Source: Pseudoxanthomonas sp. CF385 (GTDB lineage: Bacteria > Pseudomonadota > Gammaproteobacteria > Xanthomonadales > Xanthomonadaceae). Taken from it: a DNA stretch of 64,000 nt. This document shows positions 27,178-36,004 of this stretch, piece by piece (the first letter of the stretch is position 1; each line of letters opens with the position of its first letter). A program made the translations under genes and the position numbers. Location of the stretch: positions 1,828,001 to 1,892,000 of the forward strand of contig NZ_FNKZ01000001.1 of the NCBI RefSeq assembly GCF_900104255.1, given 5' to 3'. The notes below the pieces were generated by a model. The model was not told the DNA's origin, did no database searches, and saw only the letters and a program-made list of their open reading frames with translations.

Positions 27178-28722
27178 TCAGGGGCCGGCGTTCGGGCCTT
27201 CCTGCACCAGCGGGTCGGCGTCCAGCTTGTCGCCGTGGCCGTGCAGCAGGTGCTCGTTGCCCGGCGCCAGATGGCTGCGGCGACGCGCATAGGAGAAGTA
27301 CACGATCAGGCCGACGATGGCCCAGACGCAGAAGAACTTGATGGTCGGGTTCCAGCCCAGGCTGAAGAACAGCAGGGCGCTGCCGGCGACGGCCAGCGGG
27401 CCGACGATCCAGATCAGCGGGGTCTTGAAGGGACGCGCGCGGCCCGGTTCGGTCCGGCGCAGCACCATCACGCCGATGGCGACGGCGGCGAAGGCGAACA
27501 GGGTGCCGGCATTGGAGATGTCCGCGAGGATGTCGACCGGGAACAGCGCGGCGAAGAAGGCCACGAAGATGCCGGTGATCCAGGTGATGACGTGCGGCGT
27601 CTTGTACTTCGGGTGCACCGAGGCCAGCTTGTCCGGCAGCAGGCCGTCGCGGGACATGGTGAACAGGATGCGGGTCTGGCCGAACATCATCATCAGCACC
27701 ACCGAGGGCAACGCCAGGATGGCGGCGAAGCCGACCGCATCGCCCCAGCCCGGATGACCGATCTCGCGCAGCACGAAGGCCAGCGGCTCCTTGCTTTCCG
27801 ACAACGGGCCACCGGGCTGTGCACCCATCGAGCCGATCGCGGTGTAGGCCACCAGCAGGTAGATGATGGTGCAGACCGCGAGCGAACCGATCAGGCCGAT
27901 CGGGATGTTGCGGTTGGGGTTCTTGGTCTCTTCCGCCGCGGTGGAGACCGCGTCGAACCCGACATAGGCGAAGAAGATCGAGGCCGCCGCGCCGAGCACG
28001 CCGACACCGGACAGCGGAGTACCCCAGCCGTTCGGCAGCATCGGTTCGAAGTTGGTGCCCTGGACCTTCGGGAAGGCCAGCACGATGAACGCCATCAGCG
28101 CGATGATCTTGATCGCCACGAGCACGGCGGTGACCTTCGCCGACTTGCTGGTGCCCAGCACCAGCAGCCACGTCACCAGCAAGGCCAGCAGGAACGCGAT
28201 CAGGTTGAAGCCACCCTTGTGGGTCACGCCGTCCACCATGTGGATCACGGCGCCCTGGTCCTTGATGTGTTCGACCCAGAACGGGCCCGCGGTCAGGAAG
28301 TCGGGCAATCCGATCCCATGGTGGGCGAGGAAGCCGTTCGCATAGCCGGACCACCCGACCGAAACGGCGCCTGCGGCGACCGCGTATTCGAGGATCAGCG
28401 CCCAGCCGACCATCCAGGCGAGGACTTCGCCCAGGACGGCATAGGAATAGGTGTAGGCCGAACCCGAGACCGGGACCATCGCGGCGATTTCGGAGTAGAT
28501 CAGCGCCGTCAGCGCGCAGACCGCGCCGGCGATCATGAAGCTGTACATCATGCCGGGGCCGGCCTTGTTGGCCGCCACTGCGGTCAACACGAAGATGCCG
28601 GTGCCGATCACGGCGCCGATACCCAGCATGGTCAGATCGAAGGCGCCCAATTGGCGCGAAAGCGAGCGTTTGGCGGCGGTCTGGAGAATCAGGTCAAGCG
28701 GCTTTCTGCGCTGAAACAGCAT
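27178..28722 (-). CDS. APC-family amino acid permease (YfnA/CAT-like)
   Basis: A second amino acid permease, 514 residues, related to the CAT-like branch: LGAFDLTMLGIGAVIGTGIFVLTAVAA at the first helix (with the GIGAVIGTGIF substrate loop), FAYVGFDAVSTAAEETKNPNRNIP in helix 6, and a conserved C-terminal tail. CAT-like members carry cationic or branched-chain amino acids; the substrate here is not settled. The Met at 28722 starts the family-typical MLFQRRKPLD, while 37 further codons upstream look untranslated. It has its own terminator. Confidence 0.87.
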   Translation of the reverse strand: MLFQRRKPLDLILQTAAKRSLSRQLGAFDLTMLGIGAVIGTGIFVLTAVAANKAGPGMMYSFMIAGAVCALTALIYSEIAAMVPVSGSAYTYSYAVLGEVLAWMVGWALILEYAVAAGAVSVGWSGYANGFLAHHGIGLPDFLTAGPFWVEHIKDQGAVIHMVDGVTHKGGFNLIAFLLALLVTWLLVLGTSKSAKVTAVLVAIKIIALMAFIVLAFPKVQGTNFEPMLPNGWGTPLSGVGVLGAAASIFFAYVGFDAVSTAAEETKNPNRNIPIGLIGSLAVCTIIYLLVAYTAIGSMGAQPGGPLSESKEPLAFVLREIGHPGWGDAVGFAAILALPSVVLMMMFGQTRILFTMSRDGLLPDKLASVHPKYKTPHVITWITGIFVAFFAALFPVDILADISNAGTLFAFAAVAIGVMVLRRTEPGRARPFKTPLIWIVGPLAVAGSALLFFSLGWNPTIKFFCVWAIVGLIVYFSYARRRSHLAPGNEHLLHGHGDKLDADPLVQEGPNAGP

Positions 28723-28874
28723 CAGGTTCGTCCCCGGGTCTGGCGGCTGGCGGGACCGGGGCGGCGACTCAGCCACGGTCAATATTTCCGGAACATTACC
28801 CGCATTGGCTTCAGTGACACAAGCAACCTTCACGCGGCGATAATGACGCTCCCCTGTTCATTTTTGCAGTCGCC

Positions 28875-29429
28875 ATGGCGTCGATTCCGCTCCGCTTTTC
28901 GTTTCTGTCGGCGCAATTGCAGGCGTATCGCCAGCGCTGGCCGGACGAAACCGGCGTGGTCGGCCAGTTCCTCGACCTGCTGGCGGATCCGGCCGATCCC
29001 TCCGTCCGCGAGCGGCTGGAAGGCCATCTGACGGGCGGTGCCTGGGTGGTCAGCGGCGACGGCCAGCGGACCCTGATGACCCACCACCGCAAGCTCGGCC
29101 GCTGGTTGCAGTTGGGCGGGCATGCCGATGGCGACATCGACATGGCACGGGTGGCGCTGAAAGAGGCCGAGGAGGAATCCGGCCTGGCCGATCTCTCGGT
29201 CGAACGCGAGATCTTCGACCTGGACCGGCACTGGATCCCGGAACGCAGGGGCATCCCGGGCCACTGGCACTACGACGTGCGCTACGTCGTGCACGCCGGG
29301 GGCAGCGAGGCCTACGTGGTTAGTGAGGAGTCGCTGGACCTGGCCTGGCGCGAGATCGCGCCGATGGCGGCCGACGACGATGCGTCGATCAGCCGCATGG
29401 CCCGCAAGTGGCTGGCGCGCAACCCGTAG
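28875..29429 (+). CDS. NUDIX hydrolase
   Basis: A 184-residue pyrophosphohydrolase-like protein. The Nudix box reads GGHADGDIDMARVALKEAEE followed by ESGL: the REUXEE core is present as KEAEEE, while the first glutamate of the box is an aspartate. The substrate is unknown; similar proteins are common in Xanthomonadaceae without a defined role. The C terminus is convergent with serA across 27 bases containing a short GC-rich hairpin. Confidence 0.85.
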   Translation: MASIPLRFSFLSAQLQAYRQRWPDETGVVGQFLDLLADPADPSVRERLEGHLTGGAWVVSGDGQRTLMTHHRKLGRWLQLGGHADGDIDMARVALKEAEEESGLADLSVEREIFDLDRHWIPERRGIPGHWHYDVRYVVHAGGSEAYVVSEESLDLAWREIAPMAADDDASISRMARKWLARNP

Positions 29430-29456
29430 GAGGCAAGGCCCGCCGGGCGGCGTCGC

Positions 29457-30698
29457 TCAGTACAGCACGCGTACGCGCAGCGTGCCCGGGATGGCCGCCA
29501 TCGCGTCGCGCAGGCTGGCCGTCTGTTCCTCGTCGGCGGTGACGTCGATGACGACGTAGCCGACTTTCGGGTCGGTACGCAGGAACTGGCCGTCGATGTT
29601 GATGCCGCGGTCGCGGAAGATGTCGTTGATCTGCGACAGCACGCCGGGCACGTTGCGATGGATGTGGAGGATGCGGCGGCTGCCGTCGTGGCCGGGCAGG
29701 GTGACTTCGGGGAAATTCACCGCCGACAGCGTGCTGCCGTTGTCGCTGTAGCGGACCAGCTTGGCTGCGACCTCGATGCCGATGTTGTCCTGCGCTTCGA
29801 GCGTGGAGCCGCCGACGTGCGGGGTCAGGATGACGTTGTCGAGCCCCCGCAGCGGCGATTCGAACGACTCGGCGTTGCCCTTGGGCTCTACCGGGAACAC
29901 GTCCACCGCCGCGCCGCCGACGTGGCCGGACTTCAACGCATCGGCCAGCGCGTCGATGTCGACGACGGTGCCGCGTGAGGCGTTGATCAGGTGGGCGCCG
30001 CGCTTCATCTTCGCGATCTGCGCCGCACCGAACATGTCCTTGGTCGCCGCGGTCTCCGGCACGTGCAAGGTCACCACGTCGCTCAGTGCCAGCAGGTCGT
30101 CCAGGCTGATGGCCGGGCGCGCATTGCCCAGCGACAGCTTGGTCTCGATATCGTGGAAAAGCACGTGCATGCCCAGCGACTCGGCCAGCACGCCGACCTG
30201 GGTGCCGATGTGGCCATAACCGATGATGCCCAGCGTCTTGCCGCGCACCTCGTGGCTGCCCGCCGCGGACTTGCTCCAGCCGCCGCGGTGGCATTCGGCG
30301 TTCTTCTGCGGGATGCCGCGCATCAGCAGGATGGCCTGGGCGACGACCAGTTCGGCCACGCTGCGGGTGTTGGAGTAAGGCGCGTTGAAGACAGGAATGC
30401 CGGCCAGTTCAGCGGCTTCCAGGTCCACCTGGTTGGTGCCGATGCAGAAGCAGCCCACCGCGATCAACCGGCGCGCCTGCGCCAGCACGTCGTCGGTGAG
30501 GTGGGTGCGCGAGCGGATGCCGACGATGTGGGCGTCGGCGATGCGCTGCTTGAGTTCGGCTTCCGGCAGCGACTTCTCGTGGAACTCGATCTGCGTATAG
30601 CCCGCCGCGCGGAAGGTCTCCACCGCGGTCTGGCTGACCCCCTCCAGCAACAGTACGCGGATGTCCTGCTTCGGGTACGAGGTCTTCTTGTTCGACAT
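29457..30698 (-). CDS. serA: D-3-phosphoglycerate dehydrogenase
   Basis: NAD-dependent first enzyme of serine synthesis, 413 residues as in E. coli SerA. The catalytic domain, the Rossmann segment GIIGYGHIGTQVG, the active-site ASRGTVVDIDAL and HVGGST, and a C-terminal ACT domain (ILHIHRNVPGVLSQINDIF, about 340-413) for serine feedback are all present. The start MSNKKTSYPKQD fits family members. It is divergent from a D-2-hydroxyglutarate-dehydrogenase-like gene, which is meaningful because SerA also reduces 2-oxoglutarate to D-2-hydroxyglutarate. Confidence 0.97.
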   Translation of the reverse strand: MSNKKTSYPKQDIRVLLLEGVSQTAVETFRAAGYTQIEFHEKSLPEAELKQRIADAHIVGIRSRTHLTDDVLAQARRLIAVGCFCIGTNQVDLEAAELAGIPVFNAPYSNTRSVAELVVAQAILLMRGIPQKNAECHRGGWSKSAAGSHEVRGKTLGIIGYGHIGTQVGVLAESLGMHVLFHDIETKLSLGNARPAISLDDLLALSDVVTLHVPETAATKDMFGAAQIAKMKRGAHLINASRGTVVDIDALADALKSGHVGGAAVDVFPVEPKGNAESFESPLRGLDNVILTPHVGGSTLEAQDNIGIEVAAKLVRYSDNGSTLSAVNFPEVTLPGHDGSRRILHIHRNVPGVLSQINDIFRDRGINIDGQFLRTDPKVGYVVIDVTADEEQTASLRDAMAAIPGTLRVRVLY

Positions 30699-30890
30699 GC
30701 TGGAAGGTCGCAGCGGGGGAAGGGAAAGGGTCGCCACTATGCCAGATGCACGCCGTCGATGCTGCGGCGCGGAATGGAATGCTCGGTTGCCGTTTTTTGG
30801 GTTTGGTTGCCTCTGAAACGGACCCCTTCTCGGCTGGACGCAGCGCAGCATCGCTGGCACCCTGAGCGCCCCCGAAAATCCACCTCCGCA

Positions 30891-32285
30891 ATGAGCGATC
30901 CGCGCCTGCAAGCCCTGCTCGACGCCGCCCCGGCGCTGCGCCTGAAGACCGATCCCGCCGACCTGGAGCACTATGGCCGCGACTGGACCCGGCGCTGGAC
31001 GCCCGCGCCCCTGGCGATCGCGCTGCCCGCGACGGTGGACGAGGTGCAGGTGGTGGTGCGCTGGGCGAACGCGCACGGCGTCGCCGTCGTGCCCTCCGGC
31101 GGTCGCACCGGCCTGTCCGGCGGCGCGGTGGCAGCGAACGGAGAGCTGGTGCTCAGCCTGGAGCGCATGAACCAGGCGCTCGATTTCAATGCGGTGGACC
31201 GCACGCTCACCGTGCAGGCCGGCATGCCGCTGGAAGCCGTGCACAACGCGGCGCGCGAGCATGGGCTGGTCTATCCGGTGGACTTCGCCGCGCGCGGTTC
31301 CTGCGCCATCGGCGGCAATATCGCGACCAATGCCGGTGGCATCCGGGTGATCCGCTACGGCAACACCCGCGAGTGGATCGCCGGGTTGAAGGTCGTCACC
31401 GGCGCCGGCGAGGTGCTGGAGCTCAACAAGGCGCTGATCAAGAATTCCAGCGGCTACGACCTGCGCCATTTGTTCATCGGCTCGGAGGGTACGCTGGGCG
31501 TGGTGGTCGAAGCCACCGTGCGCCTGACCGATCCGCCGCCGCCGACCAACGTCATGCTGTTGGCGCTGCCGTCGTTCGACGTGCTGATGCAGGTGTTCGC
31601 GGCATTCCGCGAGCGCCTGCAACTGGAGGCCTTCGAGTTCTTCACCGACCGAGCGCTGCACCACGTGCTGGCGCACGGCGCGCAGAAGCCGTTCGACGAG
31701 GTGCATCCGTACTACGTGGTCACCGAATTCGCCATCGGCGACGAGGCGAAGGAAGCCGCGGCGATGGCGGCCTTCGAAGCCTGCATGGAGCAGGGCTGGG
31801 TCAGCGATGGCGTGATCAGCCAATCCGACGCCCAGGCCGCGCAACTGTGGCGCCTGCGCGAGGGCATCACCGAAGCGCTCGCCCGCTACAAGCCCTACAA
31901 GAACGACGTGTCGGTGCGGATTTCCGCGATGCCGGCCTTTCTCGCGGAGACCCAGGCCTTGCTGGGCGAGGCTTACCCGCAGTTCGACGTGGTCTGGTTC
32001 GGTCATATCGGCGACGGCAACCTGCACATCAACGTGCTCAAGCCCGACGACGTGGGGGATGCGGATTTCGTCACCCAATGCGAGCAGGTCACCAAGCTGC
32101 TGGCCGCGTCGCTGCAGCGCCACCAGGGCAGCATTTCCGCCGAACACGGCATCGGCCTGGTGAAGAAAGGCTACCTGGAAAGCACACGGAGCGCCGAAGA
32201 GATCGCGGTGATGCGTGGCGTCAAGCGTGTGCTGGATCCCAACGGACTGATGAATCCCGGCAAGCTCTTCGACGCGCAAGGGTGA
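30891..32285 (+). CDS. FAD-linked D-2-hydroxyacid (probably D-2-hydroxyglutarate) dehydrogenase
   Basis: A flavoprotein of the GlcD/D2HGDH family, 464 residues. The FAD-binding PCMH domain (about 37-215) has PSGGRTGLSGGAV, GSCAIGGNIATNAGGIRVIRYG and GSEGTLGVV; the C-terminal domain has the metal-binding GHIGDGNLHINV and EHGIGLVKK. The members closest in feel, with NAGGIRVIRYGN, are D-2-hydroxyglutarate dehydrogenases rather than glycolate oxidase GlcD, and no glcE or glcF is nearby. It stands divergent from serA across 192 bases, as expected if it clears the SerA by-product. Confidence 0.85.
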   Translation: MSDPRLQALLDAAPALRLKTDPADLEHYGRDWTRRWTPAPLAIALPATVDEVQVVVRWANAHGVAVVPSGGRTGLSGGAVAANGELVLSLERMNQALDFNAVDRTLTVQAGMPLEAVHNAAREHGLVYPVDFAARGSCAIGGNIATNAGGIRVIRYGNTREWIAGLKVVTGAGEVLELNKALIKNSSGYDLRHLFIGSEGTLGVVVEATVRLTDPPPPTNVMLLALPSFDVLMQVFAAFRERLQLEAFEFFTDRALHHVLAHGAQKPFDEVHPYYVVTEFAIGDEAKEAAAMAAFEACMEQGWVSDGVISQSDAQAAQLWRLREGITEALARYKPYKNDVSVRISAMPAFLAETQALLGEAYPQFDVVWFGHIGDGNLHINVLKPDDVGDADFVTQCEQVTKLLAASLQRHQGSISAEHGIGLVKKGYLESTRSAEEIAVMRGVKRVLDPNGLMNPGKLFDAQG

Positions 32286-32365
32286 TGCGGGTTCATCCTG
32301 CGCGCAGCGTTTGCGGGTAGGCTTTGCGCACCGCGCCGCCGACGGCGTGCCCACCGGAAGATTCC

Positions 32366-32665
32366 ATGTCCCGTTTGATCCTGGCCGGCGTGCTGCTGGC
32401 GCTTTCCGTCCCCGCCCTGGCCGGCAGCTTTGCCGGCAGCTCCGCGGGCGCGTCGTCCGCGGGTTCGTCCGCGTCCTCCGACAGCTCCTCCGGCGACGAC
32501 AAGATCGTCCTGCAGGCACGCGAGGATGCCGCCAGCTTCGTCGCCAGCCATGGCCGCATCCGCGGCGCGCAGCTGGAAGCCGCGCTGCGCCACCTGCGCG
32601 AGACGGACGAAGCCGCGCGTCGTGCCAGCGACATGCAGCTGGCGCAGGCGATCCTGGCGCGTTGA
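32366..32665 (+). CDS. DUF2388 small secreted protein
   Basis: A 99-residue exported protein of unknown function. A signal peptide (about 1-19, VPALA cut) is followed by a serine/alanine/glycine tract (SFAGSSAGASSAGSSASS) and the family block DDKIVLQAREDAASFVASHG, then an amphipathic C-terminal helix. This pattern is DUF2388, which I recall from pseudomonads. Its TGA shares a base with the ATG of the following DUF4105 gene, so the two are translationally coupled and probably work together in the periplasm. Confidence 0.8.
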   Translation: MSRLILAGVLLALSVPALAGSFAGSSAGASSAGSSASSDSSSGDDKIVLQAREDAASFVASHGRIRGAQLEAALRHLRETDEAARRASDMQLAQAILAR

Positions 32666-34455
32666 TGGTGCCGCGTCGGCCATGGGGCCGGCGCATCGGC
32701 GTGGCCCTGGCCTGCGTGCTGATGGGCCACGCCATTCCTGCTTTCGCCGTCCGCGTCGATCCTGCGGGATTGGATGCGGCGCAGGTCGCGGCCACACAGA
32801 CGCTCGTCGACGATGTCCTCGCCCGTTTGCCGCGCGCGTGGCGGGGCGGATTGCCGCGGGATCTGGTCCTGGCATGGCGCACCGATCTGCCGCACGACGT
32901 GCAGGGCCGTCGCCATGGCCGGCGGCTGTGGCTCGATCGTGACCTGCTGGACAATCCGGACGCCTCCGCTGCGCGCAAGGCGCTCGTCCACGAACTCGCC
33001 CACGCGTACGACCGCGCGCATCGCAATGTCTTGTCCGGGGATGCGCGCCTGCGCGACCTGGCGGGTTGGCAGCGCAGCGTATTCCGCATCGCAGGTCGGC
33101 GCAGCCGCAACGATTTCACCGCACGCAGCCCGGATCGTTACGAGCTGACGCGACCGTCGGAATTCGTGGCGGTGAACCTGGAGCACTACGTGCTCGATCC
33201 GACGTATGCATGCCGGCGCCCAGCCCTGCATCGCCATTTCGCGATGCATTTCGGCGAGCCGGCGGTCGACGCGGCGTGCGCGCCCGGCCTGCCGTTCCTG
33301 GAAGCCGACGCCGCTCGCGGCGACGCGGCCCTGCTCGCGATGGATCCCGCGCGCGTCTACGAAGTTGACTACCTGTTGGCCGAAGGCAACACGCAGGCGA
33401 TGAGCCGCTGGGGCCACAGCATGCTACGGCTGGTGGTGTGCGCGCCGGGACGCCCGCCCGGTCCCGACTGCCGTCTGGATCTCGCCCACCACCGTGTGGT
33501 GTCGTTCCGCGCGTTCGTGGGCGATGTGCAGATCTCCGGCTGGCGCGGGTTGACCGGATCCTATCCGTCCAGGTTGTTCCTGCTGCCGCTGGACCAGGTG
33601 ATCGAGGAGTACACGAAGGTCGAGCTGCGTGGCCTGCAATCCATTCCGCTGCGTCTGCGCCAGGACGAGATCGCGTCGCTGCTGGAGCGGGCCGCGCAGC
33701 TGCACTGGAGCTATGACGGACGCTACTACTTCATCAGCAACAACTGCGCCGTCGAGACCTGGAAACTCCTGCACGACGGGGTGCCGCGATTGGCGAAAGC
33801 ACCCTTGGCGAGTATCACGCCCACGGGTCTGCTGGAGAAACTGGCGCGGGAGGGTATCGCCGATCGCAGCCCACTCGACGATGCAGAGCAGGCCCGGCGC
33901 CAGGGGTATTACTTCGAACCGGCGAGCGCACGTTACGACGCATTGTTCGCCGTCGCGCGCGAGGCGCTGGCATTGCCGCAGCGCGATGTCCAAGCGTGGC
34001 TGTCGCTGGCGCCGGGCGAACGCGCGCGCTGGATGCCCGACGCTGACTTGAAAGCGAGCGCTGCATTGCTGGTGCTGGAGACCGCGGCGCTGCGCCGGCA
34101 GCAGTTGCTGTTGCGCGACGAACTGAAGCGGCGGTACCTCGGGCGCGACGTGCCCGAGGATGCCGCGCTCGCCGTGCAGGCGCTGAAGGCCTGGCTGGGC
34201 GACACCAGCTTCGTCAGCCGGCCCGCGGAACTCGCACAGGAAGGCTACGGATTGCCGCAATCGGTGGAGCGCACGCGTATCGCCGCTGAAGCGCAGGCGA
34301 GGGTGGCGCGGCTGCGTAGCCAGGACGCATCGTTGCGTCGCGATCTGGAGCGCTGGCTTCCTGAGGAGCAACGCGAAGCGCTTCGCGGCATCGAGGCCAA
34401 TGTGGAGACGATCGGCGCGCGCCTGCGGGCCCTGGCGGCCGCAGGCGCGTCGTAA
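32665..34455 (+). CDS. HExxH domain plus DUF4105 (Lnb-like) periplasmic protein
   Basis: A 596-residue exported protein (signal peptide about 1-28) with two putative catalytic parts. The N-terminal part has HELAH at 109-113 and a downstream SEF (E166) on a helix, the pattern of a gluzincin zinc peptidase. The middle is DUF4105, the periplasmic domain also called Lnb, with H251 in RWGHSML and C361 in SNNCAVETWKLL as candidate thiol-catalysis residues. The C-terminal 150 residues are helical and charged. Relatives of this domain act in lipoprotein N-acylation in Gram-positives; no such role is shown for proteobacterial members. It is coupled to the DUF2388 gene. Confidence 0.78.
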   Translation: MVPRRPWGRRIGVALACVLMGHAIPAFAVRVDPAGLDAAQVAATQTLVDDVLARLPRAWRGGLPRDLVLAWRTDLPHDVQGRRHGRRLWLDRDLLDNPDASAARKALVHELAHAYDRAHRNVLSGDARLRDLAGWQRSVFRIAGRRSRNDFTARSPDRYELTRPSEFVAVNLEHYVLDPTYACRRPALHRHFAMHFGEPAVDAACAPGLPFLEADAARGDAALLAMDPARVYEVDYLLAEGNTQAMSRWGHSMLRLVVCAPGRPPGPDCRLDLAHHRVVSFRAFVGDVQISGWRGLTGSYPSRLFLLPLDQVIEEYTKVELRGLQSIPLRLRQDEIASLLERAAQLHWSYDGRYYFISNNCAVETWKLLHDGVPRLAKAPLASITPTGLLEKLAREGIADRSPLDDAEQARRQGYYFEPASARYDALFAVAREALALPQRDVQAWLSLAPGERARWMPDADLKASAALLVLETAALRRQQLLLRDELKRRYLGRDVPEDAALAVQALKAWLGDTSFVSRPAELAQEGYGLPQSVERTRIAAEAQARVARLRSQDASLRRDLERWLPEEQREALRGIEANVETIGARLRALAAAGAS

Positions 34456-34462
34456 CGGCGCG

Positions 34463-35029
34463 TCAGTCGGCGCGGCCGCCGAATTCGCCGGTGGTCGTGT
34501 TGACCAGGATGCGCTCGCCGTTGGTGATGTACTCCGGCACCATGATCTCGATGCCGGTGCTGAGCTTGGCCGGCTTCGGGCGTTTGGTGGCGGTGCCGCC
34601 CTTCAGTTCCGGCGGGGTTTCCACCACTTCCAGGGTCACGTGCTGCGGCAGCTGCAGCGCGACCGGCAGTTCGTCGATCACCTGCACGTAGCAGCCGCTC
34701 AGGCCGTCGGTGATGTAACCGGCATCGTCGCCGATGACATTGGCATCCAGCGTGTACGGCGTGTAGTCCTCGTCATCAAGGAACACGAACGCGTCACCGT
34801 CCTTGTAGGAGTACGTCGCCTGGCGGCGCAGCAGCTCCACTTCGGACAGGTTGTCGTCGGCGTCGAAGCTGGCGTCGAGCTTGTTGCCGCCCGGCACGCT
34901 GTACATGATGAAACGGAAGCGCACGTTGCCGCCGCGGCCCTGCGGCGAGCTGCGCTCGATGTCGCGGATCTGGTACACGCCGCCGTTGTGTTCGACGACG
35001 TTGCCCTTCTTGATGTCGAAAGCCTTCAT
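34463..35029 (-). CDS. yeiP: elongation factor P-like protein EfpL (YeiP)
   Basis: A 188-residue, three-domain EF-P paralogue that binds the ribosome and relieves stalling. It is YeiP/EfpL and not canonical EF-P: the loop that carries the modified lysine in EF-P reads SSPQGRGG (compare SPTARGA in E. coli YeiP) with an arginine at the tip, and the core [13 protein letters not shown] and final GRAD match YeiP. No lysine-modifying enzyme is needed for this branch. It is convergent with the DUF4105 gene, with seven bases between stops. Automated annotation often labels such genes efp. Confidence 0.9.
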   Translation of the reverse strand: MKAFDIKKGNVVEHNGGVYQIRDIERSSPQGRGGNVRFRFIMYSVPGGNKLDASFDADDNLSEVELLRRQATYSYKDGDAFVFLDDEDYTPYTLDANVIGDDAGYITDGLSGCYVQVIDELPVALQLPQHVTLEVVETPPELKGGTATKRPKPAKLSTGIEIMVPEYITNGERILVNTTTGEFGGRAD

Positions 35030-35068
35030 GGATGAACCGTAGGTAGTAAGGGAAAGAGTTCGGTGGAC

Positions 35069-35839
35069 TTACTTCGGCGCCAGCCGCACGGCGCCGTCCA
35101 GGCGGATGGTCTCGCCGTTGAGGTAGGTGTTGCCGAGGATGTAGGCGACCAGATCGGCAAACTCCTCCGGCTTGCCCAGGCGGGACGGGAAGGGGATCGA
35201 CGCACTGAGCGACTGCTGTACGGCCTCGGGCATGCCGTCGACCATCGGCGTCCAGAAGATGCCCGGCGCCACGGTCATCACGCGGATGCCGAAGCGCGAG
35301 AGCTCGCGGGCCATCGGCAGGGTCATGCCGACCACGCCGCCCTTCGACGCCGAGTAGGCCGCCTGGCCGATCTGGCCTTCGTACGCCGCCACGCTCGCCG
35401 TGTTGACGATGACGCCGCGTTCGCCGTCGGCGTTCGGGGTGTTGTGCTGCATTGCATCCGCCGCTGCCTTGGCCACGTTGAAGCTGCCCACCAGGTTGAC
35501 CATCACGGTCGACTGGAACGTGGACAGCGGCATCGGTGCCTCTTTGCCGAGCACGCGTCCCGCGCCGAGGATGCCGGCGCAGTTGATCGCGGCGTTCAGG
35601 CCACCGAGGAACGCCTTCGCGGCGGCGATGTTGGCGGACACGCCGGCTTCGTCGGTGACGTCGGTACGGACGTAGCGCGCGTTGGCTTCTCCCAGCTCCG
35701 CGACGGCGGCGGCGCCCTTGTCGTCGTTGACGTCGAACAGGGCGACCTTGCCGCCGTGCTGGACCAGATGACGGGCGACGGCCAGCCCCAGGCCGGAGAC
35801 GCCGCCGGTGATGACGGCGCGGGTATCGGAAAGCTGCAT
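35069..35839 (-). CDS. SDR dehydrogenase, 3-hydroxyacyl-CoA dehydrogenase type-2-like
   Basis: A 256-residue short-chain dehydrogenase with VITGGVSGLGLAVARHL for NAD binding, CAGILGAGRV, and the catalytic Ser...YSASK (TASVAAYEGQIGQAAYSASK). The sequence around GRVLGKEAPMPLSTF and PGIFWTPMVDGMPE resembles human HSD17B10-type 3-hydroxyacyl-CoA dehydrogenases, which act in isoleucine and fatty-acid breakdown. The start MQLSDTRAVIT is at 35839. It lies upstream of the leucine-catabolism region but is separated from it by a REP doublet. Confidence 0.85.
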   Translation of the reverse strand: MQLSDTRAVITGGVSGLGLAVARHLVQHGGKVALFDVNDDKGAAAVAELGEANARYVRTDVTDEAGVSANIAAAKAFLGGLNAAINCAGILGAGRVLGKEAPMPLSTFQSTVMVNLVGSFNVAKAAADAMQHNTPNADGERGVIVNTASVAAYEGQIGQAAYSASKGGVVGMTLPMARELSRFGIRVMTVAPGIFWTPMVDGMPEAVQQSLSASIPFPSRLGKPEEFADLVAYILGNTYLNGETIRLDGAVRLAPK

Positions 35840-35914
35840 GCGGCGGACCTGCTGCGGAAAGGGCCGCATTTTACGCGATGGCGGGGGGCAATGCCGGTGA
35901 CGGGCGTGCGTCCC

Positions 35915-35982
35915 GTGGGAGCGACGTCAGTCGCGAATGAACGTTCCCTGTGAAGCCTCATCGCGACTGACGTCGCTCCCAC
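35915..35982. repeat. REP doublet (GTGGGAGCGAC family), second copy
   Basis: Arms at 35915-35936 and 35961-35982, 22 bases each, are perfect inverted copies around a 24-base loop. The arm differs from the 10873 copy mainly at the hairpin tip (GTCAGTC for GTAAGTC). It lies between the SDR gene and the 3' end of the GGDEF-EAL gene. Confidence 0.9.
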
Positions 35983-36004
35983 ACCTGCCCACTCTATGCG
36001 GGAT

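Noticed and set aside
28723..28874. GATAAT at 28839-28844 as the promoter of the Nudix gene
   Set aside because: No -35-like hexamer lies at 16-19 bases; the match alone is too weak.
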